Origin: Streptomyces montanisoli
GTDB taxonomy: Bacteria > Actinomycetota > Actinomycetes > Streptomycetales > Streptomycetaceae
Direction: 5' to 3'
Length of the DNA: 54,065 nucleotides
Assembly: GCF_017813245.1 (NCBI RefSeq)
Contig: NZ_JAGIQL010000032.1
Coordinates: forward strand, 1-54,065
The stretch's first letter is position 1. Each line of letters starts with the position of its first letter. The notes beneath the pieces are model-generated. The model worked only from the letters and a program-made list of their open reading frames with translations, was not told where the DNA came from and did not search any database. The translations under genes and the position numbers were made by a program. Below, piece after piece: positions 16,548-25,243 of the stretch.

Positions 16548-18230
16548 ATGCCCGACGACAGCCAGGCACACATCTCCGGTGGTCACCTCGTCGCCAAGGC
16601 CCTCAAGGCGGAGGGGGTGGAGCGCGTCTACACCCTCTGCGGCGGCCACATCATCGACATCTACGACGGCTGCGTCGACGAGGGCATCGACATCGTCGAC
16701 GTACGCCACGAGCAGGTCGCCGCCCACGCGGCGGACGGCTACGCGCGCGTCACCGGCAAGCCGGGCTGCGCGGTCGTCACCGCGGGCCCCGGCACCACCG
16801 ACGCCGTCACGGGCGTCGCCAACGCCTTCAGGGCCGAGTCGCCCATGCTCCTCATCGGCGGCCAAGGCGCCCACACCCAGCACAAGATGGGGTCCCTGCA
16901 GGACCTCCCGCACGTCGACATGATGACGCCCATCACCAAGTTCGCCGCCACCGTGCCCGACACCGCGCGCGCCGCCGACATGGTCTCGATGGCCTTCCGC
17001 GAGTGCTACCACGGCGCCCCGGGGCCGTCGTTCCTGGAGATCCCGCGCGACGTGCTCGACGCCAAGGTGCCCGAGGACAGGGCCCGCGTGCCGCGTTCGG
17101 GGCAGTACCGCGCGTCCACGCGCACCGCGGGCGACCCCGAGGCGATCGAGAAGCTGGCCGACCTGCTCGTCGCGGCGGAGAAGCCGGCGATCCTGCTGGG
17201 CAGCCAGGTGTGGACGACCCGGGGCACCGACGACGCCATCGATCTCGTCCGCACGCTCAACGTGCCGGCATACGCGAACGGCGCGGCGCGCGGCTCCCTC
17301 CCGCCGGGCGATCCGCACCACTTCCAGCTCTCGCGCCGCTACGCGTTCGCCAACGCGGACGTCATCGTCATCGTCGGCACGCCCTTCGACTTCCGCATGG
17401 GGTACGGCAAGCGCCTCTCCCCCGGCGCGACGGTCGTCCAGATCGACCTGGACTACCGCACGGTCGGCAAGAACCGCGACGTCGACCTCGGCATCGTCGG
17501 CGACGCGGGCCTCGTCCTCAAGTCGGTGGCACAGGCGGCGAGCGGCCGCATCAACGGCGGGGCGGCCAGGCGCAAGGGGTGGCTCGACGAGCTGCGGGCC
17601 GTCGAGCAGGCGGCACTGGAGAAGAGGCTGCCGAACCTGCGTTCCGACGCCTCGCCCATCCACCCGTACCGGCTGGTCAGCGAGATCAACGACTTCCTGA
17701 CCGAGGACTCGATCTACATCGGCGACGGCGGCGACATCGTCACGTTCTCCGGCCAGGTCGTCCAGCCCAAGTCGCCCGGCCACTGGATGGACCCGGGGCC
17801 GCTCGGCACGCTCGGCGTCGGCATCCCGTTCGTGCTCGCGGCCAAGCAGGCGCGGCCCGATCAGGAGGTCGTGGCGCTCTTCGGCGACGGCGCGTTCTCG
17901 CTGACCGGATGGGACTTCGAGACGCTGGTCCGCTACAAGCTGCCGTTCGTCGGGATCGTCGGCAACAACTCGTCGATGAACCAGATCCGTTACGGCCAGG
18001 CCGCCAAGTACGGCAAGGAACGCGAGCGCGTCGGCAACACGCTCGGCGACGTCCGCTACGACAAGTTCGCCCAGATGCTGGGCGGTTACGGCGAGGAGGT
18101 CAGGGACCCGGCGGACATCGCGCCCGCCCTGCGGCGCGCCAGGGAGTCCGGGCTGCCGTCGCTCATCAACGTGTGGGTCGATCCGGACGCCTACGCGCCC
18201 GGAACGATGAACCAGACCATGTACAAGTGA
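16548..18230 (+). CDS. oxc: ThDP-dependent decarboxylase, probable oxalyl-CoA decarboxylase
   Basis: A 560-residue protein with the three-domain ThDP enzyme layout: N-terminal PYR domain with the catalytic Glu in [17 protein letters not shown], a central domain, and a C-terminal PP domain with the [18 protein letters not shown]...GNN ThDP/Mg motif. Neighbouring frc supports conversion of oxalyl-CoA to formyl-CoA and CO2. However, segments that are strongly conserved in Oxalobacter Oxc and E. coli YfdU, such as SAPGFLNG and GTWGVMGIGMG, are changed here to AGPGTTDA and [11 protein letters not shown], which looks closer to acetolactate-synthase-like proteins. The assignment therefore leans on context. 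Start ATG 16548 has GAAGGGA upstream; an in-frame ATG at 16497 overlaps the promoter. Confidence 0.75.
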   Translation: MPDDSQAHISGGHLVAKALKAEGVERVYTLCGGHIIDIYDGCVDEGIDIVDVRHEQVAAHAADGYARVTGKPGCAVVTAGPGTTDAVTGVANAFRAESPMLLIGGQGAHTQHKMGSLQDLPHVDMMTPITKFAATVPDTARAADMVSMAFRECYHGAPGPSFLEIPRDVLDAKVPEDRARVPRSGQYRASTRTAGDPEAIEKLADLLVAAEKPAILLGSQVWTTRGTDDAIDLVRTLNVPAYANGAARGSLPPGDPHHFQLSRRYAFANADVIVIVGTPFDFRMGYGKRLSPGATVVQIDLDYRTVGKNRDVDLGIVGDAGLVLKSVAQAASGRINGGAARRKGWLDELRAVEQAALEKRLPNLRSDASPIHPYRLVSEINDFLTEDSIYIGDGGDIVTFSGQVVQPKSPGHWMDPGPLGTLGVGIPFVLAAKQARPDQEVVALFGDGAFSLTGWDFETLVRYKLPFVGIVGNNSSMNQIRYGQAAKYGKERERVGNTLGDVRYDKFAQMLGGYGEEVRDPADIAPALRRARESGLPSLINVWVDPDAYAPGTMNQTMYK

Positions 18231-18243
18231 GGAGTCGAAAACC

Positions 18244-19497
18244 ATGACCCAGGCAGTGGAAGCCCCGCACGCCGACCGGGCTCTGGCGGGCGTTCGCGTC
18301 CTCGACATGACCCATGTGCAGTCGGGTCCCTCCGCGACCCAGCTGCTCGCGTGGCTCGGCGCGGACGTGGTGAAGCTGGAGGCGCCGAAGGGTGACGTCA
18401 CCCGGGGGCAGCTGCGCGACCTTCCCGACGTCGACTCGCTGTACTTCACGATGCTCAACTGCAACAAGCGCTCGATCACACTGAACACCAAGACGGAGCG
18501 CGGCAAGGAGCTCCTCACCGAGCTGATCCGCCGCTCGGACGTGCTGGTCGAGAACTTCGGCCCAGGCGCCGTCGATCGCATGGGGTTCACCTGGGAGCGC
18601 ATCCAGGAGATCAACCCGCGGATCGTCTATGCCTCGATCAAGGGGTTCGGCGAGGGCCCGTACACCAACTTCAAGGCGTACGAGGTGGTCGCGCAGGCCA
18701 TGGGCGGCTCCATGGCCACCACCGGCTTCGAGGAAGGGCCGCCCACGGCGACCGGCGCGCAGATCGGCGACTCCGGCACCGGCGTGCACCTGGTGGCCGC
18801 CATCCTGGCGGCGCTCTACCAGCGGCACTCGACGGGCCGCGGCCAGCGCGTCAACGTGGCGATGCAGCACGCGGTGCTGAACCTGTGCCGGGTGAAGCTG
18901 CGTGACCAGCAGCGCCTCGCACACGGCCCGCTGCGCGAGTACCCCAACGAGGACTTCGGCGAGGAGGTGCCGCGCAGCGGCAACGCGAGCGGCGGCGGCC
19001 AGCCCGGCTGGGCGGTGCGCTGCGCGCCGGGCGGCCCCAACGACTACGTGTACGTGATCGTGCAGCCGGTGGGGTGGGCCCCGATCACGGAGCTCATCGG
19101 CAGGCCCGAGCTGGCGGGCGACCCGGACTGGGCGACGCCAGAGGCGCGGCTGCCGAAGCTGGGCAAGATGTTCCAGCTGATCGAGGAGTGGTCCGCCACG
19201 CTCCCCAAGTGGGAGGTGCTGGGCAAGCTCAACGCACACAACATCCCGTGCGGGCCGATCCTGTCCACGAAGGAGATCATCGAGGACGCCTCGCTCGCCG
19301 CCAACGACATGGTCGTCGAGGTCCCGCATCCCACCAGGGGCTCCTTCACCACGGTCGGCAGCCCGCTGAAGCTGTCCGACTCCCCCGTCACCGTGACCGC
19401 GTCGCCCCTCCTCGGTGAGCACAACGCCGAGGTGTACGGCGAACTCGGTGTGAGTGGTGAGGAACTGAGCAGCCTCAAGACGAACGGAGTCATCTAG
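18244..19497 (+). CDS. frc: Formyl-CoA:oxalate CoA-transferase
   Basis: A 417-residue class III CoA-transferase. It closely follows Oxalobacter Frc: [67 protein letters not shown] and [13 protein letters not shown]. Catalytic Asp176 lies in [10 protein letters not shown], equivalent to Asp169 of Frc. It moves CoA from formyl-CoA to oxalate, giving oxalyl-CoA and formate. It starts 13 bp after the decarboxylase gene with GAGGAG upstream, and its stop codon shares a base with the start of the next gene, so oxc-frc-acyl-CoA synthetase form one transcript. This is the most secure functional anchor of the locus. Confidence 0.95.
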   Translation: MTQAVEAPHADRALAGVRVLDMTHVQSGPSATQLLAWLGADVVKLEAPKGDVTRGQLRDLPDVDSLYFTMLNCNKRSITLNTKTERGKELLTELIRRSDVLVENFGPGAVDRMGFTWERIQEINPRIVYASIKGFGEGPYTNFKAYEVVAQAMGGSMATTGFEEGPPTATGAQIGDSGTGVHLVAAILAALYQRHSTGRGQRVNVAMQHAVLNLCRVKLRDQQRLAHGPLREYPNEDFGEEVPRSGNASGGGQPGWAVRCAPGGPNDYVYVIVQPVGWAPITELIGRPELAGDPDWATPEARLPKLGKMFQLIEEWSATLPKWEVLGKLNAHNIPCGPILSTKEIIEDASLAANDMVVEVPHPTRGSFTTVGSPLKLSDSPVTVTASPLLGEHNAEVYGELGVSGEELSSLKTNGVI

Positions 19498-21647
19498 TGC
19501 CCCAGACGCAGCCGCACACGGGGAGCGCCCAGGCCGTGCGCGCCGTGCTGGACGCGGCGCTCGCCGAGGGCCGCACCGCGCTGACCGCGCCGGAGGGCAA
19601 GGCGATCGCCGACGCGTACGGCATTCCGACGCCCGCCGAGGCGCTCGCCGAGGCCTGCGACGACGCGGTGCGTATCGCGGACCGCATCGGGTTCCCCGTC
19701 GCGATGAAGATCGTCTCGCCCGACATCCTGCACAAGACCGACGCGGGCGGTGTGCGCATCGGGCTGAACTCGGCCGCCGAGGTGCGCGGCGCCTTCACAT
19801 CGATCGTTTCCAACGCCAAGGCGTACGCGCCAGGCGCGCGCATCGACGGCGTACAGGTGCAGCAGATGGTGCCGGCCGGCACCGAGGTGCTCGTCGGCAC
19901 GGTCACCGACCCGACGTTCGGCAAGATCGTGGCGTTCGGCCTCGGCGGTGTGCTGGTCGAAGTGATCAAGGACGTCACGTTCCGGCTCGCGCCGGCGACC
20001 GAGGACGACGCCCTGTCGATGCTCGACGGCATCAGGGCCGCTGAGGTGCTGCGCGGTGTGCGCGGCGGCGCGGCGGTGGACCGGGCGGCGCTGGCCGACC
20101 TGGTCGTGCGGGTGTCGCGGCTGGCGTCGGACTTCCCGGAGATCGCCGAGGTCGACCTCAACCCGGTGTTCGCGTCCGCGTCGGGCGTGATGGCGGCGGA
20201 CGTGCGGATCCTGCTCACCGCACAAGCGCCGCCCGTACGCCGGAAGTTCACCAGGGAGCAGATACTCGCGTCGATGCGGCGGCTGATGGAGCCGTCCTCG
20301 ATCGCGGTGATCGGCGCCTCCAACGAGCAGGGCAAGATCGGTAATTCGGTCATGCGCAACCTGATCGACGGCGGCTTCTCCGGGGAGATACACCCGGTGA
20401 ACCCGAAGGCGGACGACATACTCGGCCGCAAGGCGTACCGGAGTGTCACGGACGTGCCGGGCGAGCCGGACGTGGCGGTGTTCGCGATCCCGGCGAAGTT
20501 CGTGCCGGCCGCGCTCGAAGAGGTCGGCCGCAAGGGCATACCCAACGCGGTGCTGATCCCCTCGGGCTTCGCGGAGACCGGGGAGCAGGCGCTCCAGGAC
20601 GAGATCGTGGCGATCGCCGAGGAGCACGGCGTGCGGATGCTGGGGCCGAACATCTACGGCTACTACGCGACGTGGCAGGACCTGTGCGCCACGTTCTGCA
20701 CGCCGTACGACGTGAAGGGCGGTGTGGCCCTCACCTCGCAGTCCGGCGGGATCGGGATGGCGATCCTCGGCTTCGCGCGCACCACGAAGACCGGTGTGTC
20801 CGCGATCGTGGGGCTCGGCAACAAGTCCGACCTGGACGAGGACGACCTGCTGACGTGGTTCGGCGAGGATCCGCACACCGAGTGCATCGCGATGCACCTG
20901 GAGGACCTCAAGGACGGCCGTGCGTTCGTCGAGGCGGCGAGGCAGACCGTCCCCAGGAAGCCGGTGGTGGTGCTCAAGGCGGGCCGTACGGCCGCGGGCG
21001 CGAGGGCGGCGGGATCGCACACCGGCGCGCTGGCGGGCGACGACGCGGTCTACGACGACATCCTGCGCCAGGCCGGTGTGATCAGGGCGCCCGGGCTGAA
21101 CGACATGCTGGAGTACGCGCGGGCGCTGCCCGTGCTGCCGGCCCCCAAGGGGGACAACGTCGTCGTCATCACGGGGGCCGGCGGTTCCGGTGTGCTGCTG
21201 TCCGACGCGATCGTCGACAACGGGATGCGGTTGATGGCCATCCCGGACGACCTGGACGCGGCCTTCCGCAGGTTCATTCCGCCGTTCGGCGCGGCGGGCA
21301 ACCCCGTCGACATCACGGGCGGCGAGCCGCCGTCGACGTACGAGAAGACGATCCGCCTCGGCCTCGAGGACCCGCGCATCCACGCGCTGGTGCTGGGCTA
21401 CTGGCACACGATCGTCACCCCTCCGATGGTCTTCGCCGAGCTGACGGCCCGTGTCGTGGCGGAGCTGCGCGAGCGGGGCATCGAGAAGCCTGTCGTGGCG
21501 TCGCTCGCCGGCGACACGGAGGTGGAGGAGGCGTGCGCGTACCTCTTCCAGCACGGCGTGGTGGCCTACCCGTACACCACGGAGCGGCCGGTGGAGGTCC
21601 TGGGCGCCAAGTACCGGTGGGCCGGGGCCGCGGGGCTGCTCACCTGA
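19497..21647 (+). CDS. ADP-forming acyl-CoA synthetase (acetate-CoA ligase family), fused subunits
   Basis: A 716-residue single-chain NDP-forming acyl-CoA synthetase. Residues 1-~230 form the ATP-grasp (beta-like) part (GFPVAMKIVSPDILHKTDAGGV, DLNPVFAS). From about 260 comes the CoA-binding Rossmann part (SIAVIGASNEQGKIGNSVM), then the ligase part with the phosphohistidine segment GSHTGALAGDDAVYDDILRQ. The order beta-then-alpha is one of the known arrangements. GTG 19497 overlaps the frc stop (TAGTG). In an oxc-frc operon it could charge oxalate or formate with CoA, or recover ATP from formyl-CoA; the direction and substrate are inference. Some oxalate-user loci carry acyl-CoA ligases for priming the CoA cycle. 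Confidence 0.88.
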   Translation: MPQTQPHTGSAQAVRAVLDAALAEGRTALTAPEGKAIADAYGIPTPAEALAEACDDAVRIADRIGFPVAMKIVSPDILHKTDAGGVRIGLNSAAEVRGAFTSIVSNAKAYAPGARIDGVQVQQMVPAGTEVLVGTVTDPTFGKIVAFGLGGVLVEVIKDVTFRLAPATEDDALSMLDGIRAAEVLRGVRGGAAVDRAALADLVVRVSRLASDFPEIAEVDLNPVFASASGVMAADVRILLTAQAPPVRRKFTREQILASMRRLMEPSSIAVIGASNEQGKIGNSVMRNLIDGGFSGEIHPVNPKADDILGRKAYRSVTDVPGEPDVAVFAIPAKFVPAALEEVGRKGIPNAVLIPSGFAETGEQALQDEIVAIAEEHGVRMLGPNIYGYYATWQDLCATFCTPYDVKGGVALTSQSGGIGMAILGFARTTKTGVSAIVGLGNKSDLDEDDLLTWFGEDPHTECIAMHLEDLKDGRAFVEAARQTVPRKPVVVLKAGRTAAGARAAGSHTGALAGDDAVYDDILRQAGVIRAPGLNDMLEYARALPVLPAPKGDNVVVITGAGGSGVLLSDAIVDNGMRLMAIPDDLDAAFRRFIPPFGAAGNPVDITGGEPPSTYEKTIRLGLEDPRIHALVLGYWHTIVTPPMVFAELTARVVAELRERGIEKPVVASLAGDTEVEEACAYLFQHGVVAYPYTTERPVEVLGAKYRWAGAAGLLT

Positions 21648-21711
21648 CCCGCTCGGAACGAAAGGTTTGGACAGGGGGCGCTGGCCAGTTCTTTCGAGAC
21701 CAAGGGGAGTT

Positions 21712-23109
21712 ATGAGCACCGATAGCGGAAGTTCCGCGGGCGGTACGGTGGCGTACCGGGAAGTGACGGACGCCAAGGGCCGCGTGTACCGGGTGGGCGA
21801 GTCGGACCGCGACATCCTGGGGCACTCGCGCAAGCTGATGGTGTACCTGCCGTGGGTCGCCATGATGTCGATCAGCGTGTCGGAGTACGCGTTCGGGTCG
21901 GCGGAGGACGTCCTGTCCCACGCGCACGGCTGGACCCAGAGCAACACGTTCTGGATCCTGAGCGTCTGGGTCTTCTTCCAGGCGGGGATCGCGTTCCCGG
22001 CCGGCTGGCTGCGTGAGAGGGGGAAGCTGCCCGCGAGGCGGGCCGTGTACATCGGGTCCGTGCTCTGCCTGATCAGCTTCATCGCCATCTCGCACGCCAG
22101 TAACGTCCTTGTGGCGATACTCGGGTTCGGCGTCGTCGGCGGTCTTGGTTCCGGCTTCGTCTACGCCACCTGCATCAACATGGTCGGCAAGTGGTTCCCG
22201 GAGCGGCGCGGCGCCAAGACCGGCTTCGTCAACGGCGGGTTCGCCTACGGATCGCTGCCGTTCATCTTCATCTTCAACTACGCGTTCGACACCGGGAACT
22301 ACCACACCGTGCTGGACCTGATCGGGGTCTACGTGCTCATCGCGGTGGGGATCTGCGCCTGGTTCTTCAAGGACCCGCCGAAGAACTGGTGGCCCGAGGA
22401 GGTCGACCCGCTGAACTTCAGCGGCAACACGAAGAGCGCGCGCAGCCTGGCCAAGAACCCGCCTGCCGTGCGGCAGTTCACGCCCAAGGAGGCCGTGAGG
22501 ACCGGCATGCTGCCACTGATGTGGATCACGGTGGTCATGACCGCCGGTGTGTCGATCTTCGGGATCTCCTTCCAGGTGGACTTCGCCAAGGAGATCGGTT
22601 TCGGGCCTCTCGTCGCCGCGACGTCGATGGGTGTCATGGCCGTCGTCAACGGCGTCGGGCGCGCGGTCGTCGGCTGGCTGTCCGACCTGTGGGGTCGCAA
22701 GCTGACCCTGTTCTTCGTCATCGTCGTCCTGGGCCTCGCCCAGTTCGGTGTGATCTGGGCCGGCTCCATGCACAGCGAGTGGCTGTTCCTGGTGTTCGCC
22801 TTCCTCTCCGGGTTCGGCGGCGGCGCCTTCTACCCGATGTTCGCGGCGCTGACCCCGGACTACTTCGGGGAGAACTACAACGCCACCAACTACGGGCTGG
22901 TCTACAGCGGGAAGCTGGTCAGCGGCCTGTTCGGCGGCGGCCTCGGAGCCATGGTGGTCGACGCGTGGGGGTACTACGGCGCGTACGCACTCGCCGGGGG
23001 CATCTCGATGGTGGCCGCGGCATTGGCGCTGCTGCTGAGGCAGCCGGGCCGGCCGCGGGCGAGCAAGCTCGTCGCCAATCCCCATCCGGTCAGCAGGGAG
23101 GCCGTCTGA
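21712..23109 (+). CDS. OFA-family MFS transporter, probable oxalate/formate antiporter
   Basis: A 465-residue, 12-helix major facilitator of the OFA family: SVSEYAFGSAEDVL near helix 1, GGLGSGFVYATCINMVGKWFP, GRAVVGWLSDLWGRK between helices 8 and 9, and TNYGLVYSGKLVSGLFGG in helix 11. Lys401 in YSGK sits where OxlT carries its substrate-binding Lys355, and Arg317 in GVGRAVVG is a candidate for OxlT Arg272. ATG 21712 follows AAGGGGAG. Gene position after the CoA cycle enzymes fits oxalate uptake in exchange for formate. It converges with the GntR gene across a hairpin. Confidence 0.88.
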   Translation: MSTDSGSSAGGTVAYREVTDAKGRVYRVGESDRDILGHSRKLMVYLPWVAMMSISVSEYAFGSAEDVLSHAHGWTQSNTFWILSVWVFFQAGIAFPAGWLRERGKLPARRAVYIGSVLCLISFIAISHASNVLVAILGFGVVGGLGSGFVYATCINMVGKWFPERRGAKTGFVNGGFAYGSLPFIFIFNYAFDTGNYHTVLDLIGVYVLIAVGICAWFFKDPPKNWWPEEVDPLNFSGNTKSARSLAKNPPAVRQFTPKEAVRTGMLPLMWITVVMTAGVSIFGISFQVDFAKEIGFGPLVAATSMGVMAVVNGVGRAVVGWLSDLWGRKLTLFFVIVVLGLAQFGVIWAGSMHSEWLFLVFAFLSGFGGGAFYPMFAALTPDYFGENYNATNYGLVYSGKLVSGLFGGGLGAMVVDAWGYYGAYALAGGISMVAAALALLLRQPGRPRASKLVANPHPVSREAV

Positions 23110-23180
23110 CCCTTCGGTCCGCGATCGCGCGGAGGCGGTCCTGCGTCCGGCTCGTGGTGAGCCGGGCGGAGGGCCGCCTC

Positions 23181-23208
23181 CGGCCGTACCCGCGTGCCGG
23201 TACGGCCG
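23181..23208. terminator. Hairpin between the transporter and GntR genes
   Basis: A perfect 10-bp stem (23181-23190 with 23199-23208) and 8-nt loop lie in the 103-bp gap between two convergent 3' ends; it is suited to act on both strands. Confidence 0.6.
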
Positions 23209-23212
23209 CAGG

Positions 23213-23890
23213 TCAGTTGTGGTCGCGGTGGTGGTACGTCGACCTGGTGTGTTCGGTGTGGGCCCGCATCACGGCCACCGCGCCGCTCTCGTCGTGGGCG
23301 GCGATCGCGGCGATCAGCTCGCGGTGCTCGATCCAGGACTGCTTGCCGCGCTGCCGCGCCACCGGGGTGTAGTACCAGCGGACCCGGCGGTCGACCTGGC
23401 CTGCCAGTTCGGCGAGCACGACGTTGCTCGCCATCGCCATCACCCGGGCGTGGAAGGCGGCGTTGACGGAGACGGCTAGGTCGACGTCGTCGTTCTCCAC
23501 GGCCTGCTCGCCGCGCGCGCACAGCGCGTCGAGCTCGGCGATCCCCGCCTCGTCGGCCCCCGCCGCGGCGAGCCGCGCGGCCTCCGCCTCGAGCAGCGTG
23601 CGGACGGAGAGCAGCTGGTCGGCCTCTTCCTTGGTGGGCTCGTGGACGAACGCGCCCTGCGCGGGGCGCAGGTCGACCCATCCCTCGGTGTTGAGCCGCT
23701 GGAGCGCCTCGCGCACCGGCTGCCGCGACACACCGAGGTGGCCGGCGAGCTCGCTCTCCACGAGGTGCTGCCCGGGCCGCAGGGCACGGGTGATGATCAG
23801 TTCGAGCAGCGCCTCGTACACACGCTCGCGCAGCGGCCCGGGCCGCTCCAGCTTCGGCACCGTCCCGTGCGGCAGTCCTGCGGACAACAT
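23213..23890 (-). CDS. GntR-family regulator with FCD domain, candidate regulator of the oxalate/formate locus
   Basis: A 225-residue regulator. A winged HTH at residues ~18-85 (RERVYEALLELIITRALRPG, ESELAGHLGVSRQPVREALQ, GAFVHEP) is followed by an FCD ligand domain, in which SVNAAFHARV and WIEHRELIAAIAAHDE supply the usual metal/ligand-binding residues. FCD regulators commonly sense carboxylates or acyl-CoAs and repress by binding short palindromes. An operator-like GTAGACTGTAGAC (minus strand) stands 42 bp upstream of its start, suggesting autoregulation. Related copies precede the sucC/oxc, PanE-like and fdh promoters. Oxalate, oxalyl-CoA or formyl-CoA are plausible inducers; that is inference. 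Confidence 0.9.
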   Translation of the reverse strand: MLSAGLPHGTVPKLERPGPLRERVYEALLELIITRALRPGQHLVESELAGHLGVSRQPVREALQRLNTEGWVDLRPAQGAFVHEPTKEEADQLLSVRTLLEAEAARLAAAGADEAGIAELDALCARGEQAVENDDVDLAVSVNAAFHARVMAMASNVVLAELAGQVDRRVRWYYTPVARQRGKQSWIEHRELIAAIAAHDESGAVAVMRAHTEHTRSTYHHRDHN

Positions 23891-23931
23891 GGGCCCTCCC
23901 TACTCCGGCCGACCGCGACGCATTGGTTATC

Positions 23932-23944
23932 GTCTACAGTCTAC
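23932..23944 (-). promoter_or_regulatory. Operator-like site upstream of the GntR gene
   Basis: The minus strand reads GTAGACTGTAGAC, one mismatch from the palindrome GTAKACWGTMTAC. It lies between the KAS III stop and the GntR start. Confidence 0.65.
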
Positions 23945-23958
23945 CGGCGCTGATGATC

Positions 23959-24906
23959 TCACGGGCAGCGGATGACCTGGCCTGCGTAGGAGAGGTTGCC
24001 GCCGAAGCCGAAGAGCAGGGCCGGGGCACCCGAGGCGACCTCGCCCCTGGCGACGAGCTTGGACAGGGCCATCGGGATCGACGCGGCCGAGGTGTTGCCC
24101 GAATCGACGACGTCACGGGCGACGACGGCGTTCACGGCCCCGATCTTGCGGGCGACGGGCTCGACGATGCGCAGGTTCGCCTGGTGCAGCACCACCGCGC
24201 CGAGCTCCTCGGGCGCCACCCCGGCGCGCTCGCAGACCCGGCGGGCGATGGGCGGCAGCTCGGTGACGGCCCATCGGTAGACGGACTGCCCGTCCTGCGC
24301 GAACCGCGACGGCGTGCCCTCGATACGCACCGCGGTGCTCATCTCCGGTACGGAGCCCCAGAGCACGGGCCCGACACCCGCCTGCTCCCCGGGGCCCACG
24401 CTCTCCACGACGGCCGCGCCCGCGCCGTCGCCCATCAGGACGCAGGTGGAGCGGTCGGTCCAGTCGGCGATGGCCGTCATCTCGTCGGCTCCGATGACGA
24501 GCGCACGACTGGCCGCGCCCGCGCGCAGGGTGTGGTCCGCCATCGCGAGCGCGTGGGTGAAGCCCGCGCAGACGACATTGAGGTCGAGGACGGCGGGAGA
24601 CGCCATGGAGAGTCTGGCCGCCACGCGCGCGGCCATGTTGGGTGACCTGTCGACGGCGGTCGACGTCGCGACCAGGACGAGGTCGATGTCCGCGGGCACG
24701 AGGCCGGCCGCGGCCAGCGCCTTGGCGCCGGCGTGCGCGGCCAGTTCGTCCACGGGTTCGTCAGGGCCCGCCACATACCGGGTCTTGATGCCGACACGAC
24801 TGGTGATCCACTCGTCGCTGGTGTCGACCATGCCCGCCAAGTCTTCGTTGGTGAGCACCTTGGTGGGCTGGTAGTGCCCGAGCGCGGCGATGCGCGTGCC
24901 TGTCAC
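23959..24906 (-). CDS. 3-oxoacyl-ACP synthase III-like (KAS III/FabH family) protein
   Basis: A 315-residue thiolase-fold protein with the intact FabH triad: Cys113 in LNVVCAGF, His241 in VVLHQANLR and Asn271 in DSGNTSAASIP. It also has the FabH N-terminus (GHYQPTKVLTNEDLA...DTSDEWITSRVGI) and the C-terminal GFGGNLSYAGQVIR. GTG 24906 follows AAGGGGGG. It is unlike most oxalate loci, where no condensing enzyme is expected. It could use an unusual starter acyl-CoA, or be a secondary-metabolism or acyl-transfer enzyme that shares regulation. It reads toward the GntR gene (68 bp apart), possibly as one transcript. Confidence 0.88.
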   Translation of the reverse strand: MTGTRIAALGHYQPTKVLTNEDLAGMVDTSDEWITSRVGIKTRYVAGPDEPVDELAAHAGAKALAAAGLVPADIDLVLVATSTAVDRSPNMAARVAARLSMASPAVLDLNVVCAGFTHALAMADHTLRAGAASRALVIGADEMTAIADWTDRSTCVLMGDGAGAAVVESVGPGEQAGVGPVLWGSVPEMSTAVRIEGTPSRFAQDGQSVYRWAVTELPPIARRVCERAGVAPEELGAVVLHQANLRIVEPVARKIGAVNAVVARDVVDSGNTSAASIPMALSKLVARGEVASGAPALLFGFGGNLSYAGQVIRCP

Positions 24907-25131
24907 GCGGGACCCCCCTTAGCTGTCGAGGCTGGATCCTCCAGTCTCGTCAGCGACTCGCCGGTACGAAGACAGGTGAACCGACAGGATTCCGCCGCGC
25001 CGCTTGGAGAGACCGTCTCATCACGGCCGCGATCGGGATCAACGCTTGAACAGCTGTTTGCCTGTGCGTTCGAGTGCGTGGACACCTTAACCGCGTCGCG
25101 CAAAGAAATGAGCAAGGAGCCGACGGATGTC

Positions 25132-25166
25132 TTGTCGGCGTCAAACCCATACTGTAGACAGTATAC
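25132..25166 (+). promoter_or_regulatory. Promoter with perfect operator upstream of the PanE-like gene
   Basis: 25154-25166 is GTAGACAGTATAC, a full match to GTAKACWGTMTAC; the wider ATACTGT-AG-ACAGTAT (25149-25164) is a perfect inverted repeat. A -35 TTGTCG (25132-25137) and -10 TAGACA (25155-25160) lie 17 bp apart, so the -10 falls inside the operator, a repression geometry. The surrounding 337-bp gap (24907-25243) has no gene and must also hold the leftward KAS III promoter. Confidence 0.72.
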
Positions 25167-25243
25167 CGTCGGCTCGAAAGTCGGCAGGATCCGGAGTGTG
25201 ACGCTTCTCTCGGTCTCCCCTCATACCGAACGGAGAGCCCCAC

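Noticed and set aside
19494..22088. 864-codon minus-strand open frame opposite the acyl-CoA synthetase and transporter
   Set aside because: It is antisense to strongly conserved enzymes and has no family signature.
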